NCBI RefSeq assembly: GCF_003367195.1
Contig: NZ_QRGO01000002.1
Span: 434,001-498,000, forward strand
DNA: 64,000 nucleotides
Reading direction: 5' to 3'
From: Undibacter mobilis
GTDB taxonomy: Bacteria; Pseudomonadota; Alphaproteobacteria; Rhizobiales; Xanthobacteraceae
The notes beneath the pieces were generated by a model. That model made no database searches, was not told the origin of the DNA, and was given only the letters and a program-made list of their open reading frames with translations. Each line of letters opens with the position of its first letter. Within the stretch, counting starts at the first letter, position 1. A program made the position numbers and the translations under genes. Below are positions 49,534-59,244 of this stretch, in pieces.

Positions 49534-51683
49534 GCGGCGCGGACATGCCGAGGCGCAACGCGCCGCCGCTTTCGCCAGGCACCGAGATGCCGCCATCCGC
49601 GCCGCCGTTCCTGCCGCGCGAGTCGCGGCTCGACATGCCGGGTCAGGCGCTCAAGGGCGATGCGCGCAAAGACCCGCCCGAGGCATCGCGGCCTCGTTAC
49701 CTTCTGTTGCGCCGCGCTTTCATCCTGCTTGCCACGCTGGCAATGACCGCGATCGCCGCCGATCAGATGTACCTGGTGCTGTCGGTGTCGTCGCTGACGC
49801 TGCTGGAAGGCGCCATCCTCGTGCTATTCGTGGCGATGTTCGCCTGGATCGCGTTCTCCTTCGCCAATGCTTTCACGGGCTTCGTCCTGACTTTGTCCGG
49901 CCCGGACACGTCGCTTGGCATCGATCCGCGCGCGCCGCTGCCCGAATTACATCATCGTCACGCGCTGCTGGTGCCGACCTATAACGAGAACCCGGCGCGG
50001 CTGTTCGCACGGCTGCAGGCGACATGGGAGTCGATTGCCGACACCCGACAGGGCAATGGCTTCGACGTTTTCGTGCTCAGTGACACCACCGATCCGGCGA
50101 TCTGGATCAATGAGGAAGAACAGTATCTCGCGCTGATCGCGCGCATACCAAGCGGCCGCATCTTCTATCGCCACCGCCGCGACAATGTCGCGCGCAAGGC
50201 CGGCAATATCGGCGACTGGGTGACACGCTTCGGCGGCGCCTATGAGAGCATGGTCATCCTCGACGCCGACAGCCTGATGACCGGCGACGCCGTCGTGAGG
50301 CTCGCGTCAGCGCTCGAGCGGCACCCGGAGGTGGCGCTGGTGCAAACGCTGCCGGTGATCGTCAATGGCACCAGCGTATTCGCGCGGCTGCAGCAGTTCG
50401 CCGGAAGGCTGTACGGCCCGATGCTGGCGCGCGGCATCGCCTGGTGGTTCGGTACCGAGAGCAATTACTGGGGCCACAACGCCGCGATCCGCGTCAAGGC
50501 CTTCGCCGCCCATGCCGGCCTGCCCGAACTGACCGGCCGCAAGCCGTTCGGGGGCCATATCCTGTCGCATGACTTCGTCGAAGCGGCGCTGATGCGCCGG
50601 GGCGGCTGGGCCGTCGTCATGGCTCCGAGCCTGCCGGGCTCCTACGAGGAAACGCCGCCGTCGATCACCGAATTCGCTGCGCGCGACCGGCGCTGGTGTC
50701 AGGGCAATTTGCAGCATCTCAAAGTGCTGCCAGCGCGCGGCCTGCACCCCGTGTCGCGGCTGCATTTCCTCATCGGCATCGGCGCCTACATCACCGCGCC
50801 GATGTGGCTCGTGTTCCTGATCATCGGCATTTTGATTTCGCTGCAGGCGCATTTCATCCGGCCAGAGTACTTCCCGAAGGGCTTCACGCTGTTCCCGGTG
50901 TGGCCGGCGGAAGATCCGATCCGCGCCGCTTACGTGTTCGGCGCCACCATGGGCATGCTGATCCTGCCGAAACTGCTGGCGATGATCGCGACGCTGGTCC
51001 GCGGCGGCGAACGCCGCAGCTTCGGCGGAGGCATCCGCCTGATCGCCGGCGTCATCGTCGAGATCGTTCTCTCCGCACTGATCGCACCATCGATGATGGT
51101 GTTCCAGTCATCCGCAGTGTTCAGCGTGCTCGCCGGCCGCGACTCCGGCTGGCAGGTGCAGCGCCGTGACGACGGCAGCCTGCCCTTCGCCGAACTGATG
51201 CACCGCTATGGTCCGCTGACTTTGGTAGGACTGATCCTAGCTGCTGCCGCATACGCGGTGTCGTTCTCGTTGTTTCTCTGGATGACGCCGGTGACGATCG
51301 GTTTGTCGCTCGCGATGCCGCTAGCGGCCCTCACCGCACGCAAGGGCCTCGGTCCCGTCATGGTGGCGCCGGAAGAGCGTACGCCGCCCGCCGTGCTGGT
51401 TCGCGCCAATACGCTGGCAACCGAGCTTGGCGCGACCGAAACGCCGATTGCCGAGATGCTGCGCCGGCGCACCGAGGTCACCGACGCGCATCTCAGCCAG
51501 TTGGCGCCACCGCCGCCACACCGGCCGGGCGATATCGACCGCGACCTCGTTATCGCCAAGGCCCGGCTCGCCGAGTTCGACAGCCTCGATCAGGCAATGG
51601 CCCTGCTCAGCGCGCGCGAAAAGCGCTCGATCCTGTCCGACCCAGACGCTTTTCGCAGCCTGATGGCGCTGGCGCGCAAATAG
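49521..51683 (+). CDS. opgH: Glucans biosynthesis glucosyltransferase OpgH
   Basis: A 720-residue membrane glucosyltransferase (GT2). Catalytic Asp motifs are FVLSDTTD, VILDADSLM and SHDFVEAA, and the acceptor motif is DRRWCQGN. Membrane helices lie near 72-95 and 103-125, with several more between 430 and 600. It polymerises glucose from UDP-glucose across the inner membrane. It starts 13 bases inside opgG, so both are made together. Confidence 0.95.
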   Translation: MDAVSGADMPRRNAPPLSPGTEMPPSAPPFLPRESRLDMPGQALKGDARKDPPEASRPRYLLLRRAFILLATLAMTAIAADQMYLVLSVSSLTLLEGAILVLFVAMFAWIAFSFANAFTGFVLTLSGPDTSLGIDPRAPLPELHHRHALLVPTYNENPARLFARLQATWESIADTRQGNGFDVFVLSDTTDPAIWINEEEQYLALIARIPSGRIFYRHRRDNVARKAGNIGDWVTRFGGAYESMVILDADSLMTGDAVVRLASALERHPEVALVQTLPVIVNGTSVFARLQQFAGRLYGPMLARGIAWWFGTESNYWGHNAAIRVKAFAAHAGLPELTGRKPFGGHILSHDFVEAALMRRGGWAVVMAPSLPGSYEETPPSITEFAARDRRWCQGNLQHLKVLPARGLHPVSRLHFLIGIGAYITAPMWLVFLIIGILISLQAHFIRPEYFPKGFTLFPVWPAEDPIRAAYVFGATMGMLILPKLLAMIATLVRGGERRSFGGGIRLIAGVIVEIVLSALIAPSMMVFQSSAVFSVLAGRDSGWQVQRRDDGSLPFAELMHRYGPLTLVGLILAAAAYAVSFSLFLWMTPVTIGLSLAMPLAALTARKGLGPVMVAPEERTPPAVLVRANTLATELGATETPIAEMLRRRTEVTDAHLSQLAPPPPHRPGDIDRDLVIAKARLAEFDSLDQAMALLSAREKRSILSDPDAFRSLMALARK

Positions 51684-51686
51684 CGC

Positions 51687-52619
51687 TCAGTATTTCTCCG
51701 GCACATACAGCTCCACCGGCAGCGTCTTGCGCTCGTAGTCCGGGTTGAAGACGCGCTCCGGCAAGGAGATGCCCTTATGCGGCACGGGCTCGTAGGGAAT
51801 GAGCGACAGCAGGTGGTCGATGCAATTGAGCCGCGCCCGCTTCTTGTCGTTGCCTTCGACGATGTACCACGGGGCTTCCTCAATATTGGTGCGCGCGAAC
51901 ATATCTTCCTTCGCCTTGGTATAGTCCTCCCAGCGCACGCGCGATTGCAGGTCCATCGGCGACAGCTTCCACTGCTTGAGCGGATCGTGAATGCGCATGA
52001 GGAAGCGCATCTGCTGCTCTTCGTCGGTGATGGAGAACCAGTATTTGACGAGTGTGATGCCGGAGCGGACGAGCATCCGCTCGAACTCCGGCACGTCCTG
52101 GAAGAACTGCTCGACCTGATCGGCCAAAGCGAAGTCCATGACGCGCTCGACGCCGGCACGATTGTACCAGGAGCGATCGAACAGCACGATCTCGCCAGCC
52201 GCCGGCAGATGCGGCACATAGCGCTGGAAATACCACTGAGTCTTCTCGCGGTCGGTCGGCGCCGGCAGAGCCACGGTGCGGCAGACACGCGGATTGAGCC
52301 GCTGGGTGATGCGTTTAATGACGCCGCCCTTGCCGGCTGAATCGCGGCCCTCGAAGACCACGACGATCTTCTTTTTGGTGGCGACTACCCAGTCCTGCAG
52401 CTTGATCAGCTCACCCTGCAGGCGCAGCAAGTTCTGGAAATAATAGCGGCGGTCGATCCCGGGCGGGTGCGTGCCCTTGTAGACCTTGCGCAATTCGTCG
52501 GTCAGCGCCGGCTCGGATAACTCAAGCTCGAAGTCTTCATCGAGCGTATCGGCGAGTTCGGCCTCCAGCCAAGAATCGCTGCCGTGGCTGGGGGCATCGG
52601 GTTCATTTTTGTCCGTCAT
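51687..52619 (-). CDS. ppk2: Polyphosphate kinase 2
   Basis: A 310-residue PPK2 enzyme. Walker A is VVFEGRDSAGKGGVIKR, Walker B is VLFDRSWYNRAGVERV, and the lid region is RIHDPLKQWKLSPMD. It uses polyphosphate to phosphorylate nucleotides. The N-terminal 45 residues are acidic and variable. The start ATG 52619 is preferred over an in-frame TTG at 52631. It is convergent with opgH. Confidence 0.95.
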   Translation of the reverse strand: MTDKNEPDAPSHGSDSWLEAELADTLDEDFELELSEPALTDELRKVYKGTHPPGIDRRYYFQNLLRLQGELIKLQDWVVATKKKIVVVFEGRDSAGKGGVIKRITQRLNPRVCRTVALPAPTDREKTQWYFQRYVPHLPAAGEIVLFDRSWYNRAGVERVMDFALADQVEQFFQDVPEFERMLVRSGITLVKYWFSITDEEQQMRFLMRIHDPLKQWKLSPMDLQSRVRWEDYTKAKEDMFARTNIEEAPWYIVEGNDKKRARLNCIDHLLSLIPYEPVPHKGISLPERVFNPDYERKTLPVELYVPEKY

Positions 52620-52687
52620 GGCGGCGGACAATGCCGTCGCCTTACGACAGTTTCATGACGGCGGTGGGGCTTTGCGCCGCAGGGCTT

Positions 52688-54073
52688 TTAGCCTTGCGCC
52701 AGTGCGTCGATAATACGGGCCCAGGAGCGAATGCCCTTGTGGAAGCACTTGAGGTCGAACTTCTCGTTCGGCGAATGCACGCGGTCGTCGTCCAGCGCGA
52801 AGCCGACCATCAGCGCGTCCATGCCGAGCACACTCTTGAAGTCGGAGACGATCGGGATCGAGCCGCCGGCGCCGACGGTCACTGCCTTCTTGCCCCACTC
52901 CTCGCCCAGCACCTCGCGCGCCTTGGTCAGCGCCGGATTGTCGAACGACAGTTGCAGCGCCGCGCCGGCGCCGAAATTGCCGAACTCGACCTTGCAGTCG
53001 TCGGGCAGCCGGGCGCGGACAAATTGGCGGAAGGCCTCCTTGATCTTGCCGGGGTCCTGCCGTCCGACGAGACGGAAAGAAACCTTGGCCGAGGCTTCGC
53101 CCGGAATGACGGTCTTGGCGCCCTCGCCGGTATAGCCGCCGATGATACCGTTGATCTCCGCAGTCGGCCGCGTCGTGATCTGCTCGATCAGCAGGCGACC
53201 CTTTTCGCCGGCCGAATGCTTGAGGCCGATCGGACCAAGGAACGTCTCTTCCGTGAGGCCAAGCGCGGCGAGGTCGGCCTTAATGTCCGCCGGCAGATCG
53301 TCGACGCCGTCGTAGAAGCCCGGGATGGTGACGCGGTTGTTGTCGTCCCACATCGCGCCCAGCACCTTGGCAAGCAGGCGAATCGGGTTCTGTGCCGCGC
53401 CGCCGAACTGGCCCGAATGCAGGTCGCGATCGGCGCAGGTGATCTTGACCTCTTCATAGATGAGGCCACGCAGCGAGGTGGTGATGGCCGGCGTATTAGC
53501 GTCCCACATCGCCGTATCGCACACGAGCGCGAGGTCCGCCTTGAGTTCGGCAGCGTTGTCGCGGACGAAACCGGGCAGGTTTTTCGAACCGCACTCCTCC
53601 TCGCCCTCTATCATGGCGGTGACGTTGAGCGGCAACTTGCCGGTGACGGTCTTGTAGGCGCGGCACGCCTCGATAAAGGTCATGAACTGGCCTTTGTCGT
53701 CGCAGGAACCGCGCGCAACGATGATCTTGCGGCCGTCGGGCAGCGTGTCGATGCGCGGTTCGAAAGGCGGCGTCTTCCAGAGGTTGAGCGGGTCGACCGG
53801 CTGAACGTCGTAGTGGCCGTAAAACAGCACATGCGGGGCCTTCACCCCGTTCGACTTGCCGACGACAACCGGATGGCCCGCCGTCGGCCGGACGCTGGCG
53901 TCAAAACCGATAGTTCCAAGGTCGGCGGCCACATGTTCCGCCGCGGCGCGGCACTGACCCGCAAAGGCCGGATCGGTCGATACCGAGGCGATGCGCAACA
54001 ACGCGAACAGCCGCTCGACGCTATGGTCGATATCCCGGTCGATATGGGCCAGAACGGCGTCGAGCGTGCTCAT
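52688..54073 (-). CDS. M20-family dipeptidase
   Basis: A 461-residue metallopeptidase. Zinc ligands are in VLFYGHYDVQPVDP, ARGSCDDKGQFM, MIEGEEECGS and the C-terminal HSPNEKFDLKCF. A dimerisation domain lies at about 200-350. It cleaves dipeptides or similar N-acyl amino acids. The length and motifs fit the CNDP/DapE-like dipeptidase group. Confidence 0.94.
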   Translation of the reverse strand: MSTLDAVLAHIDRDIDHSVERLFALLRIASVSTDPAFAGQCRAAAEHVAADLGTIGFDASVRPTAGHPVVVGKSNGVKAPHVLFYGHYDVQPVDPLNLWKTPPFEPRIDTLPDGRKIIVARGSCDDKGQFMTFIEACRAYKTVTGKLPLNVTAMIEGEEECGSKNLPGFVRDNAAELKADLALVCDTAMWDANTPAITTSLRGLIYEEVKITCADRDLHSGQFGGAAQNPIRLLAKVLGAMWDDNNRVTIPGFYDGVDDLPADIKADLAALGLTEETFLGPIGLKHSAGEKGRLLIEQITTRPTAEINGIIGGYTGEGAKTVIPGEASAKVSFRLVGRQDPGKIKEAFRQFVRARLPDDCKVEFGNFGAGAALQLSFDNPALTKAREVLGEEWGKKAVTVGAGGSIPIVSDFKSVLGMDALMVGFALDDDRVHSPNEKFDLKCFHKGIRSWARIIDALAQG

Positions 54074-54516
54074 CGATACATTCCTTTTAAGCCATTTGAT
54101 CGGTCATCGCACCGGGACGGGCGGGCTGCAAAAAATTTAGGCCTACGACATTCGTCGCCAAGCCTTTGCGGCGCGACATTCAGATACTCTTAAGTGATGT
54201 CGGTCAAGACGTGCGTCCCGCGCGAAGGCGCGTCACATAAAAAATCCGTATCGGACAAAATGATGCTGCCATGGGCGCCACGAAGCCACTGCAAAGCCTC
54301 GATGTTGCATCGGATTTGAGGCAAATACCCGTCAACGCGCACACAGCGCTGATGTGATGGGCGTCACATCGCTCCGATAGTCTGTAGCCTATCTGTTTTA
54401 CCACCGCGCGTCGCAACGACATTCGCATCGCGGACAACGCATCATGCTTGTCAACGTCGGCAAAACGTTCAATATGATTTTTCAACTCCACCTTTTGTGT
54501 GGAGAGTGAGGGGACC
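54074..54516. other. 443-base intergenic region
   Basis: No gene seen. It contains a GATGTGATGGGCGTCACATC inverted repeat at about 54352-54371 (arms GATGTGA / TCACATC), a good candidate for a CRP/FNR-type site, and an AT-rich patch near 54470-54495. GAGGGGACC lies before the DUF2267 gene start. Confidence 0.5.
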
Positions 54517-54876
54517 ATGAACGATCTGGTTGCACGTCTTGTCGCCAATGTCGGTATCGACCAGGCGACCGCCGAGAAAGCCGTCGGCATCATTCTCGAC
54601 TTCCTGCAAAAAGAAGGACCAGCCGACAAGGTCCAGGCCTTGATCGACAGTCTTCCCGGCGCCGATGCGCTGTTGAAGGCGGAGCAAGGCGGCGGCGGTC
54701 TGTTTTCCATGGGCGGCCTCATGGGCGCCGGCAGCCGCATGATGGCGGCGGGTCTGAGCATGGGTCAGGTGCAGTCGGTTACGAAGGAAACCATCTCCTT
54801 CGCCCGCGAGAAGATCGGCGAGGACGCTATCGGCGAAATCGTCGGCACGATCCCTGGCCTCGGCCAGTTCGTCTGA
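54517..54876 (+). CDS. DUF2267-like small protein
   Basis: A 119-residue protein. The helical N-terminus MNDLVARLVANVGIDQATAE and the pattern VGIILDFLQKEGPADKV resemble DUF2267. A Gly/Met-rich loop (GGGLFSMGGLMGAGSR) lies in the middle. The function is unknown. GAGGGG precedes ATG 54517. Confidence 0.75.
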   Translation: MNDLVARLVANVGIDQATAEKAVGIILDFLQKEGPADKVQALIDSLPGADALLKAEQGGGGLFSMGGLMGAGSRMMAAGLSMGQVQSVTKETISFAREKIGEDAIGEIVGTIPGLGQFV

Positions 54877-54940
54877 GGCTATCTGCCCTCTCCTCGCATC
54901 CACACACCAAGCACATTTCGTTCGAAGTCCGGAGTTTCGC

Positions 54941-55354
54941 ATGTCCTATCCCATCACCGACATACATGGGGTCGACGGCGACATTGCCGCCGCCCTCAAG
55001 TCGGCGGGGATCCGCTCAACCGGAGCGCTACTCGACAAAGCCAGCACCGTAAAAGGCCGCAAGCTGTTGGCCGAGAAGACCCGGTTCGACGAGAAGCAGC
55101 TCTTGTGCTGGGCAAACGTCGCCGACCGCATGCGGATCAAGGGTGTCAGCAAGGAATATGCGGCGCTGCTGCATCACGCCGGCGTCGATACCGTCAAGGA
55201 ACTGGCGCACCGCAACGCCCGGAATCTCACGGCAGCGATGGTCAAGGCCAATGAAGAGCATCAGATCGTGCGGTTCCTGCCTTCCGAGAAGGTGGTCGAG
55301 CGCTGGATCGAGCACGCCAAGAAGCTGCCGCTGAAGATTTCCTATCGGCGCTAG
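54941..55354 (+). CDS. DUF4332 helix-hairpin-helix protein
   Basis: A 137-residue protein of DUF4332. Two helix-hairpin-helix-like units are visible: DIHGVDGDIAAALKSAGI near the start and RIKGVSKEYAALLHHAGVD near residue 65. Such proteins may bind DNA or other proteins. It lies 64 bases after the DUF2267 gene in the same direction, so an operon is possible. Confidence 0.85.
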   Translation: MSYPITDIHGVDGDIAAALKSAGIRSTGALLDKASTVKGRKLLAEKTRFDEKQLLCWANVADRMRIKGVSKEYAALLHHAGVDTVKELAHRNARNLTAAMVKANEEHQIVRFLPSEKVVERWIEHAKKLPLKISYRR

Positions 55355-55408
55355 ACTGAGCCTCCCAATCTCACCCCGCCTGCTTGACAGCCTGCCGTGG
55401 GCCGCGCC

Positions 55409-56281
55409 ATGCCAAGCGCTATGACGCACGCCAGCACCGCCGCTCCGGCCACACCCACGGCACCGGATTCTCTTTCCGCGCTGCTGAAGCACGGCCGGCC
55501 CCTGGTCATGGGCATTCTCAACGTCACGCCGGACTCCTTCTCCGACGGCGGCAGGTTTCTCGATCCGCGGCGCGCCATCGCCCATGCCGAACAGATGGTG
55601 GCGCAGGGCGCCGACATCATCGACATCGGCGCGGAGTCGACACGGCCCTATGACGGCATGCAGCCGGTCACGGCCGCCGACGAAATGGCGCGGCTCAAGC
55701 CCGTGCTGCCCGCCGTCGCGCAACTGGGCGTGCCGATTTCCATCGACTCGCTCAAATCGGAAGTGGCGGCCTGGGCGCTCGACAACGGCGCCACCATCGC
55801 CAACGACGTCTGGGGCCTGCAGCGCGACGCCCACATGGCCGAGGTGGTGGCGGCGCGCGGCGTTCCGGTCATCGTCATGCACAACCGCGACGAGGCCGAT
55901 CCCCGGATCGACATCGTCGCCGACGTCGAAGCCTTCTTCGCGCGCTCGATCGCCATCGCCTCCGAAGCCGGCATCACCCGCGACAATATCGTGCTCGATC
56001 CCGGCATCGGCTTCGGCAAGACGCCGGAACAGAGCATCATCACTTTGGCGCATACCGCCGCGTTCCGCAGCTTCGGGCTGCCGCTGCTGGTCGGCGCCTC
56101 GCGCAAGCGCTTCATCAATTCGGTGAGCCCGGCGCCGCCGACCGAGCGCATTGGCGGCTCCATCACCAGCCACGTCTACGCCGTGCAGCAGGGCGCGGCG
56201 ATCGTGCGCGTGCATGATGTCGCGGAGACGGTGCAGGCGCTGCGTGTGCTCGCCGCCATCGAGAAAGGAAGCGCGCTGTGA
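55409..56281 (+). CDS. folP: Dihydropteroate synthase
   Basis: A 290-residue DHPS. The pterin site is MGILNVTPDSFSDGG, followed by DIIDIGAESTRPYDG, ISIDSLK-type sequence and VGASRKRFI. It joins 4-aminobenzoate and dihydropterin diphosphate in folate synthesis, the target of sulfonamides. The start is uncertain (55397 GTG, 55409 ATG or 55421 ATG). It overlaps folB by 4 bases. Confidence 0.95.
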   Translation: MPSAMTHASTAAPATPTAPDSLSALLKHGRPLVMGILNVTPDSFSDGGRFLDPRRAIAHAEQMVAQGADIIDIGAESTRPYDGMQPVTAADEMARLKPVLPAVAQLGVPISIDSLKSEVAAWALDNGATIANDVWGLQRDAHMAEVVAARGVPVIVMHNRDEADPRIDIVADVEAFFARSIAIASEAGITRDNIVLDPGIGFGKTPEQSIITLAHTAAFRSFGLPLLVGASRKRFINSVSPAPPTERIGGSITSHVYAVQQGAAIVRVHDVAETVQALRVLAAIEKGSAL

Positions 56282-56652
56282 CCGATCGTATTTTCATTCG
56301 CGGGCTGGCGCTGCACGCCTATCACGGCGTGATGCCGCACGAGGGCAAGGTCGGCCAGACCTTCACGCTCGACCTCGATCTCGACGTCGACCTGTCGGAC
56401 GCCGCCCGCTCCGACAAGGTCAAGGACACGGTCTCCTACGCCGACGTCGCGCAGTGCGTGGAGAAGGCCTTCACCGGCCAGCGCTTCCGGCTCATTGAAG
56501 CGGCCGGCGGTACGGTGGCCGATGCCGTGCTGGCCGCGTTTCCGCGGGTGCTTTCGATCGCGGTGACGATCCACAAGCCGCATGCGCCGATCGCCGCGAC
56601 TTTCAGCGATGTCGGCGTCACGCTGACGCGCAGCCGCGCCAAGGCCAAATGA
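56278..56652 (+). CDS. folB: Dihydroneopterin aldolase
   Basis: A 124-residue FolB. Motifs are IFIRGLALHAYHGVMPHEGK and VSYADVAQCVEKAF, then a LIEAAGGTVAD loop with the catalytic Glu. It makes 6-hydroxymethyl-dihydropterin. GTG start; coupled by 4-base overlaps to both folP and folK. Confidence 0.95.
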   Translation: MTDRIFIRGLALHAYHGVMPHEGKVGQTFTLDLDLDVDLSDAARSDKVKDTVSYADVAQCVEKAFTGQRFRLIEAAGGTVADAVLAAFPRVLSIAVTIHKPHAPIAATFSDVGVTLTRSRAKAK

Positions 56653-57152
56653 CGACCGACCCGACGCGCGCCTTCCTCGCCTTCGGCGGCAATGTCGGCG
56701 ACAGCCGCGCCACGCTCGACCGCGCCGTGGCGATGCTGGCGGAGACACCGGGCGTGAGGCTCGCGGCCCGCTCGTCCGACTACAAGACGCCGCCCTGGGG
56801 CGTGACCGACCAGGCGCCTTTCATCAATCTCTGCGTCGGGATCGACACAACGCTGGCGCCGCTGGACCTGCTCGCGCGTGGGCAGGAGATCGAGCGGGCG
56901 CTCGGCCGCGACCGGGCCAAGGAGCAGCGCTGGGGGCCGCGCACCGTCGACATCGACATCATCGCCTATGGCGACCTGAGCCTGGACGAGCCCGGGCTGG
57001 TGCTGCCGCATCCGCGCCTGTTCGAGCGCGCCTTCGTGCTCATGCCGCTGGCCGAGATCGCCGGCCGCCGCCGGATCGCCGGCCGCGACCTCCAGGAGGC
57101 GCTACAGGGCGTCGATACCGCCGGGATCGAGCGCCTGCCACGGCGGTCCTGA
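56649..57152 (+). CDS. folK: 2-amino-4-hydroxy-6-hydroxymethyldihydropteridine diphosphokinase
   Basis: A 167-residue HPPK. Motifs are FLAFGGNVGDSRATLD and RWGPRTVDIDIIAYG with the metal-binding Asp residues. It supplies dihydropterin diphosphate to FolP. It ends the folP-folB-folK operon. Confidence 0.95.
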   Translation: MTTDPTRAFLAFGGNVGDSRATLDRAVAMLAETPGVRLAARSSDYKTPPWGVTDQAPFINLCVGIDTTLAPLDLLARGQEIERALGRDRAKEQRWGPRTVDIDIIAYGDLSLDEPGLVLPHPRLFERAFVLMPLAEIAGRRRIAGRDLQEALQGVDTAGIERLPRRS

Positions 57153-57226
57153 CCGGCCGGCGAGGCCTGCCCTGGCTTGTCATATCGCAATAGCGAGATG
57201 GCTTCTTCTATGGCAGTTTGCCGCCC

Positions 57227-59098
57227 ATGAGCACCGCCAATCCCAACACCAAGACCCTGTCCCTCGCCGCCGAATTCCCGCCGACCGACGCCGCCGAGTG
57301 GCGCAAACTGGTCGATGCGGCCCTCAAAGGCGCCGATTTCGACAAGCGCCTCGTCACCCGGACTTATGACGACCTGCGCGTCGAGCCGCTTTATCCGCGC
57401 GCACGAGACGCTCGTCCCGTTGCCGGCCGCGCCCCCGGCGCGCCGTGGCAGGTGGTGCAGCGGGTTGACCATCCCGACGCCGTCGAGGCGAACAATCAGG
57501 CGCTGACCGACCTCGAGAACGGCGCCACCGCCCTGTCGCTGGTGTTTGCCGGCTCGATCGGCGGCTACGGCTACGGCCTCAGCGGTTCGGAACAAACAAT
57601 CGCCCGCGCGCTCGACAATGTCTGGCTCGACGCCGTGGCGATCGAAACCGATTTCAGCGCGCAGGAAAAGGAAGCCGGGCTGAACCTCGCCAAGGCCGTG
57701 AAGGCGCGCGGCATCGAGCCGGCCAAGACGCAGATCCGCTTTGCCCACGACCCGCTTGGGCTGATGGCGCGCAATGGCGCCGCGCCGCGGCCCTGGGCCG
57801 AGACCGCCAAAATGCTCGCCGGCTTTGCCGCCGATCTGGCGGCGCAGGGTTTCAAGGGACCGTTCGCGGTGGCCGACGGCCGCGCCGTCCATGCCGCTGG
57901 CGGCTCGGAAGCGCAGGAGCTGGCCTTCGCGCTTGGCAATGCCGTGACCTATCTGCGCATGTTCGCGGACAGCGGTGTGCCGCTCGATCAGGCGCGCGCG
58001 CTGATCTTCTTCCGCCTCGCAGCCGACGCCGACGAATTCATGACCATCGCTAAATTCCGCGCCCTGCGGAAATTGTGGGCGCGGGTCGAGGAAGCCAGCG
58101 GCCTGACGGCAAAGCCCGCCTTCGTCTCCGCCGAAACGGCGTGGCGCATGATGACGCAGCGCGACCCTTACGTGAACATGCTGCGCACGACGATTGCCAT
58201 TACCGCTGCCGGTGTCGGCGGCGCGGACGCGATTACGGTGCTGCCGTTCACCGCCGCACGCGGCCTGCCCGACGCCTTTGCCCGCCGCGTCGCGCGCAAC
58301 CAGCAACTCATCCTGCTCGAAGAGTCCAACCTCTATCGCGTTGCCGATCCGGCGGCCGGCGCCGGCGGCATCGAGACGCTGACGACGCAACTGGCGCAGA
58401 CCGCTTGGGCGCTGTTCCAGGAGATCGAAAAGGCCGGCGGCGCGGCCGACGCCATCGCGCAGGGCGTCATCCAGAAAAAAGTCGCCGAGACGCGCAAGGC
58501 GCGGCAAGCCAATGTTGCGCGCCGCAAGGACCCGCTCACCGGCGCCAGCGAATTCCCCAATCTCGGCGAGGCCGAGGTGAAGGTGCTCGCCGTGCCGCGC
58601 GTCAAGATCGCGCCGCTGCCGGCCGCGCTCACTTTTGACGCCCTGGAGGCGATGCGCCTTGCCGCGCCGTTCGAGGCGCTGCGCGACAAGTCCGACGATC
58701 TTGCCCGCAAGACCGGCTCGCGGCCGAAAGTGTTTCTGGCGACGCTCGGCAAACTATCCGAGTTCTCCGCCCGCGCCGGCTTTGCCAAGAATTTTTTTGA
58801 GGCCGGCGGCATCGAGGCGATCGCGGCGGATGGTTTCAAGGATCGCGCCGAGATGCTCGCCGCGTTCAGGAAATCGGGAACGAAGCTCGCCTGCCTCTGT
58901 TCGACGGACAAGGTCTATGAGGCGGAAGCTGTCGAGGCCGCGAAGGATCTCATCGCCGCCGGCGCCATCGTGCATCTCGCCGGCCGCCCGGGCGATCTTG
59001 AGGCCGCGCTCAAAGACGCGGGCGTAACGACGTTTATTTATGTCGGCTGCGACGTGCTTTCGATACTGGAGGCCACCTATAGCAGCCTCGCATCTTAA
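57227..59098 (+). CDS. Methylmalonyl-CoA mutase small (beta) subunit
   Basis: A 623-residue subunit of methylmalonyl-CoA mutase. The N-terminal part resembles the catalytic barrel (FVSAETAWRMMTQRDPYVNM, NQQLILLEESNLYRVADPA). A C-terminal cobalamin-type fold lacks the DxHxxG motif, as in true small subunits, so it should be structural. The partner large subunit is encoded at 61096-63246, but an unrelated gene lies between. I use ATG 57227. Confidence 0.92.
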   Translation: MSTANPNTKTLSLAAEFPPTDAAEWRKLVDAALKGADFDKRLVTRTYDDLRVEPLYPRARDARPVAGRAPGAPWQVVQRVDHPDAVEANNQALTDLENGATALSLVFAGSIGGYGYGLSGSEQTIARALDNVWLDAVAIETDFSAQEKEAGLNLAKAVKARGIEPAKTQIRFAHDPLGLMARNGAAPRPWAETAKMLAGFAADLAAQGFKGPFAVADGRAVHAAGGSEAQELAFALGNAVTYLRMFADSGVPLDQARALIFFRLAADADEFMTIAKFRALRKLWARVEEASGLTAKPAFVSAETAWRMMTQRDPYVNMLRTTIAITAAGVGGADAITVLPFTAARGLPDAFARRVARNQQLILLEESNLYRVADPAAGAGGIETLTTQLAQTAWALFQEIEKAGGAADAIAQGVIQKKVAETRKARQANVARRKDPLTGASEFPNLGEAEVKVLAVPRVKIAPLPAALTFDALEAMRLAAPFEALRDKSDDLARKTGSRPKVFLATLGKLSEFSARAGFAKNFFEAGGIEAIAADGFKDRAEMLAAFRKSGTKLACLCSTDKVYEAEAVEAAKDLIAAGAIVHLAGRPGDLEAALKDAGVTTFIYVGCDVLSILEATYSSLAS

Positions 59099-59244
59099 CG
59101 AGCCGACAGCCCGCCCCGCGCGAGAGCACCAAAAAAAAACGACGTTCGGCAAATCTTCACCATGATATCACTGCTTCAAATGTTCCGATCGAATTAATCT
59201 CATCGCACAACTTTACCGCTAGGCTCGAGTTCAGAGGTCGGGCC

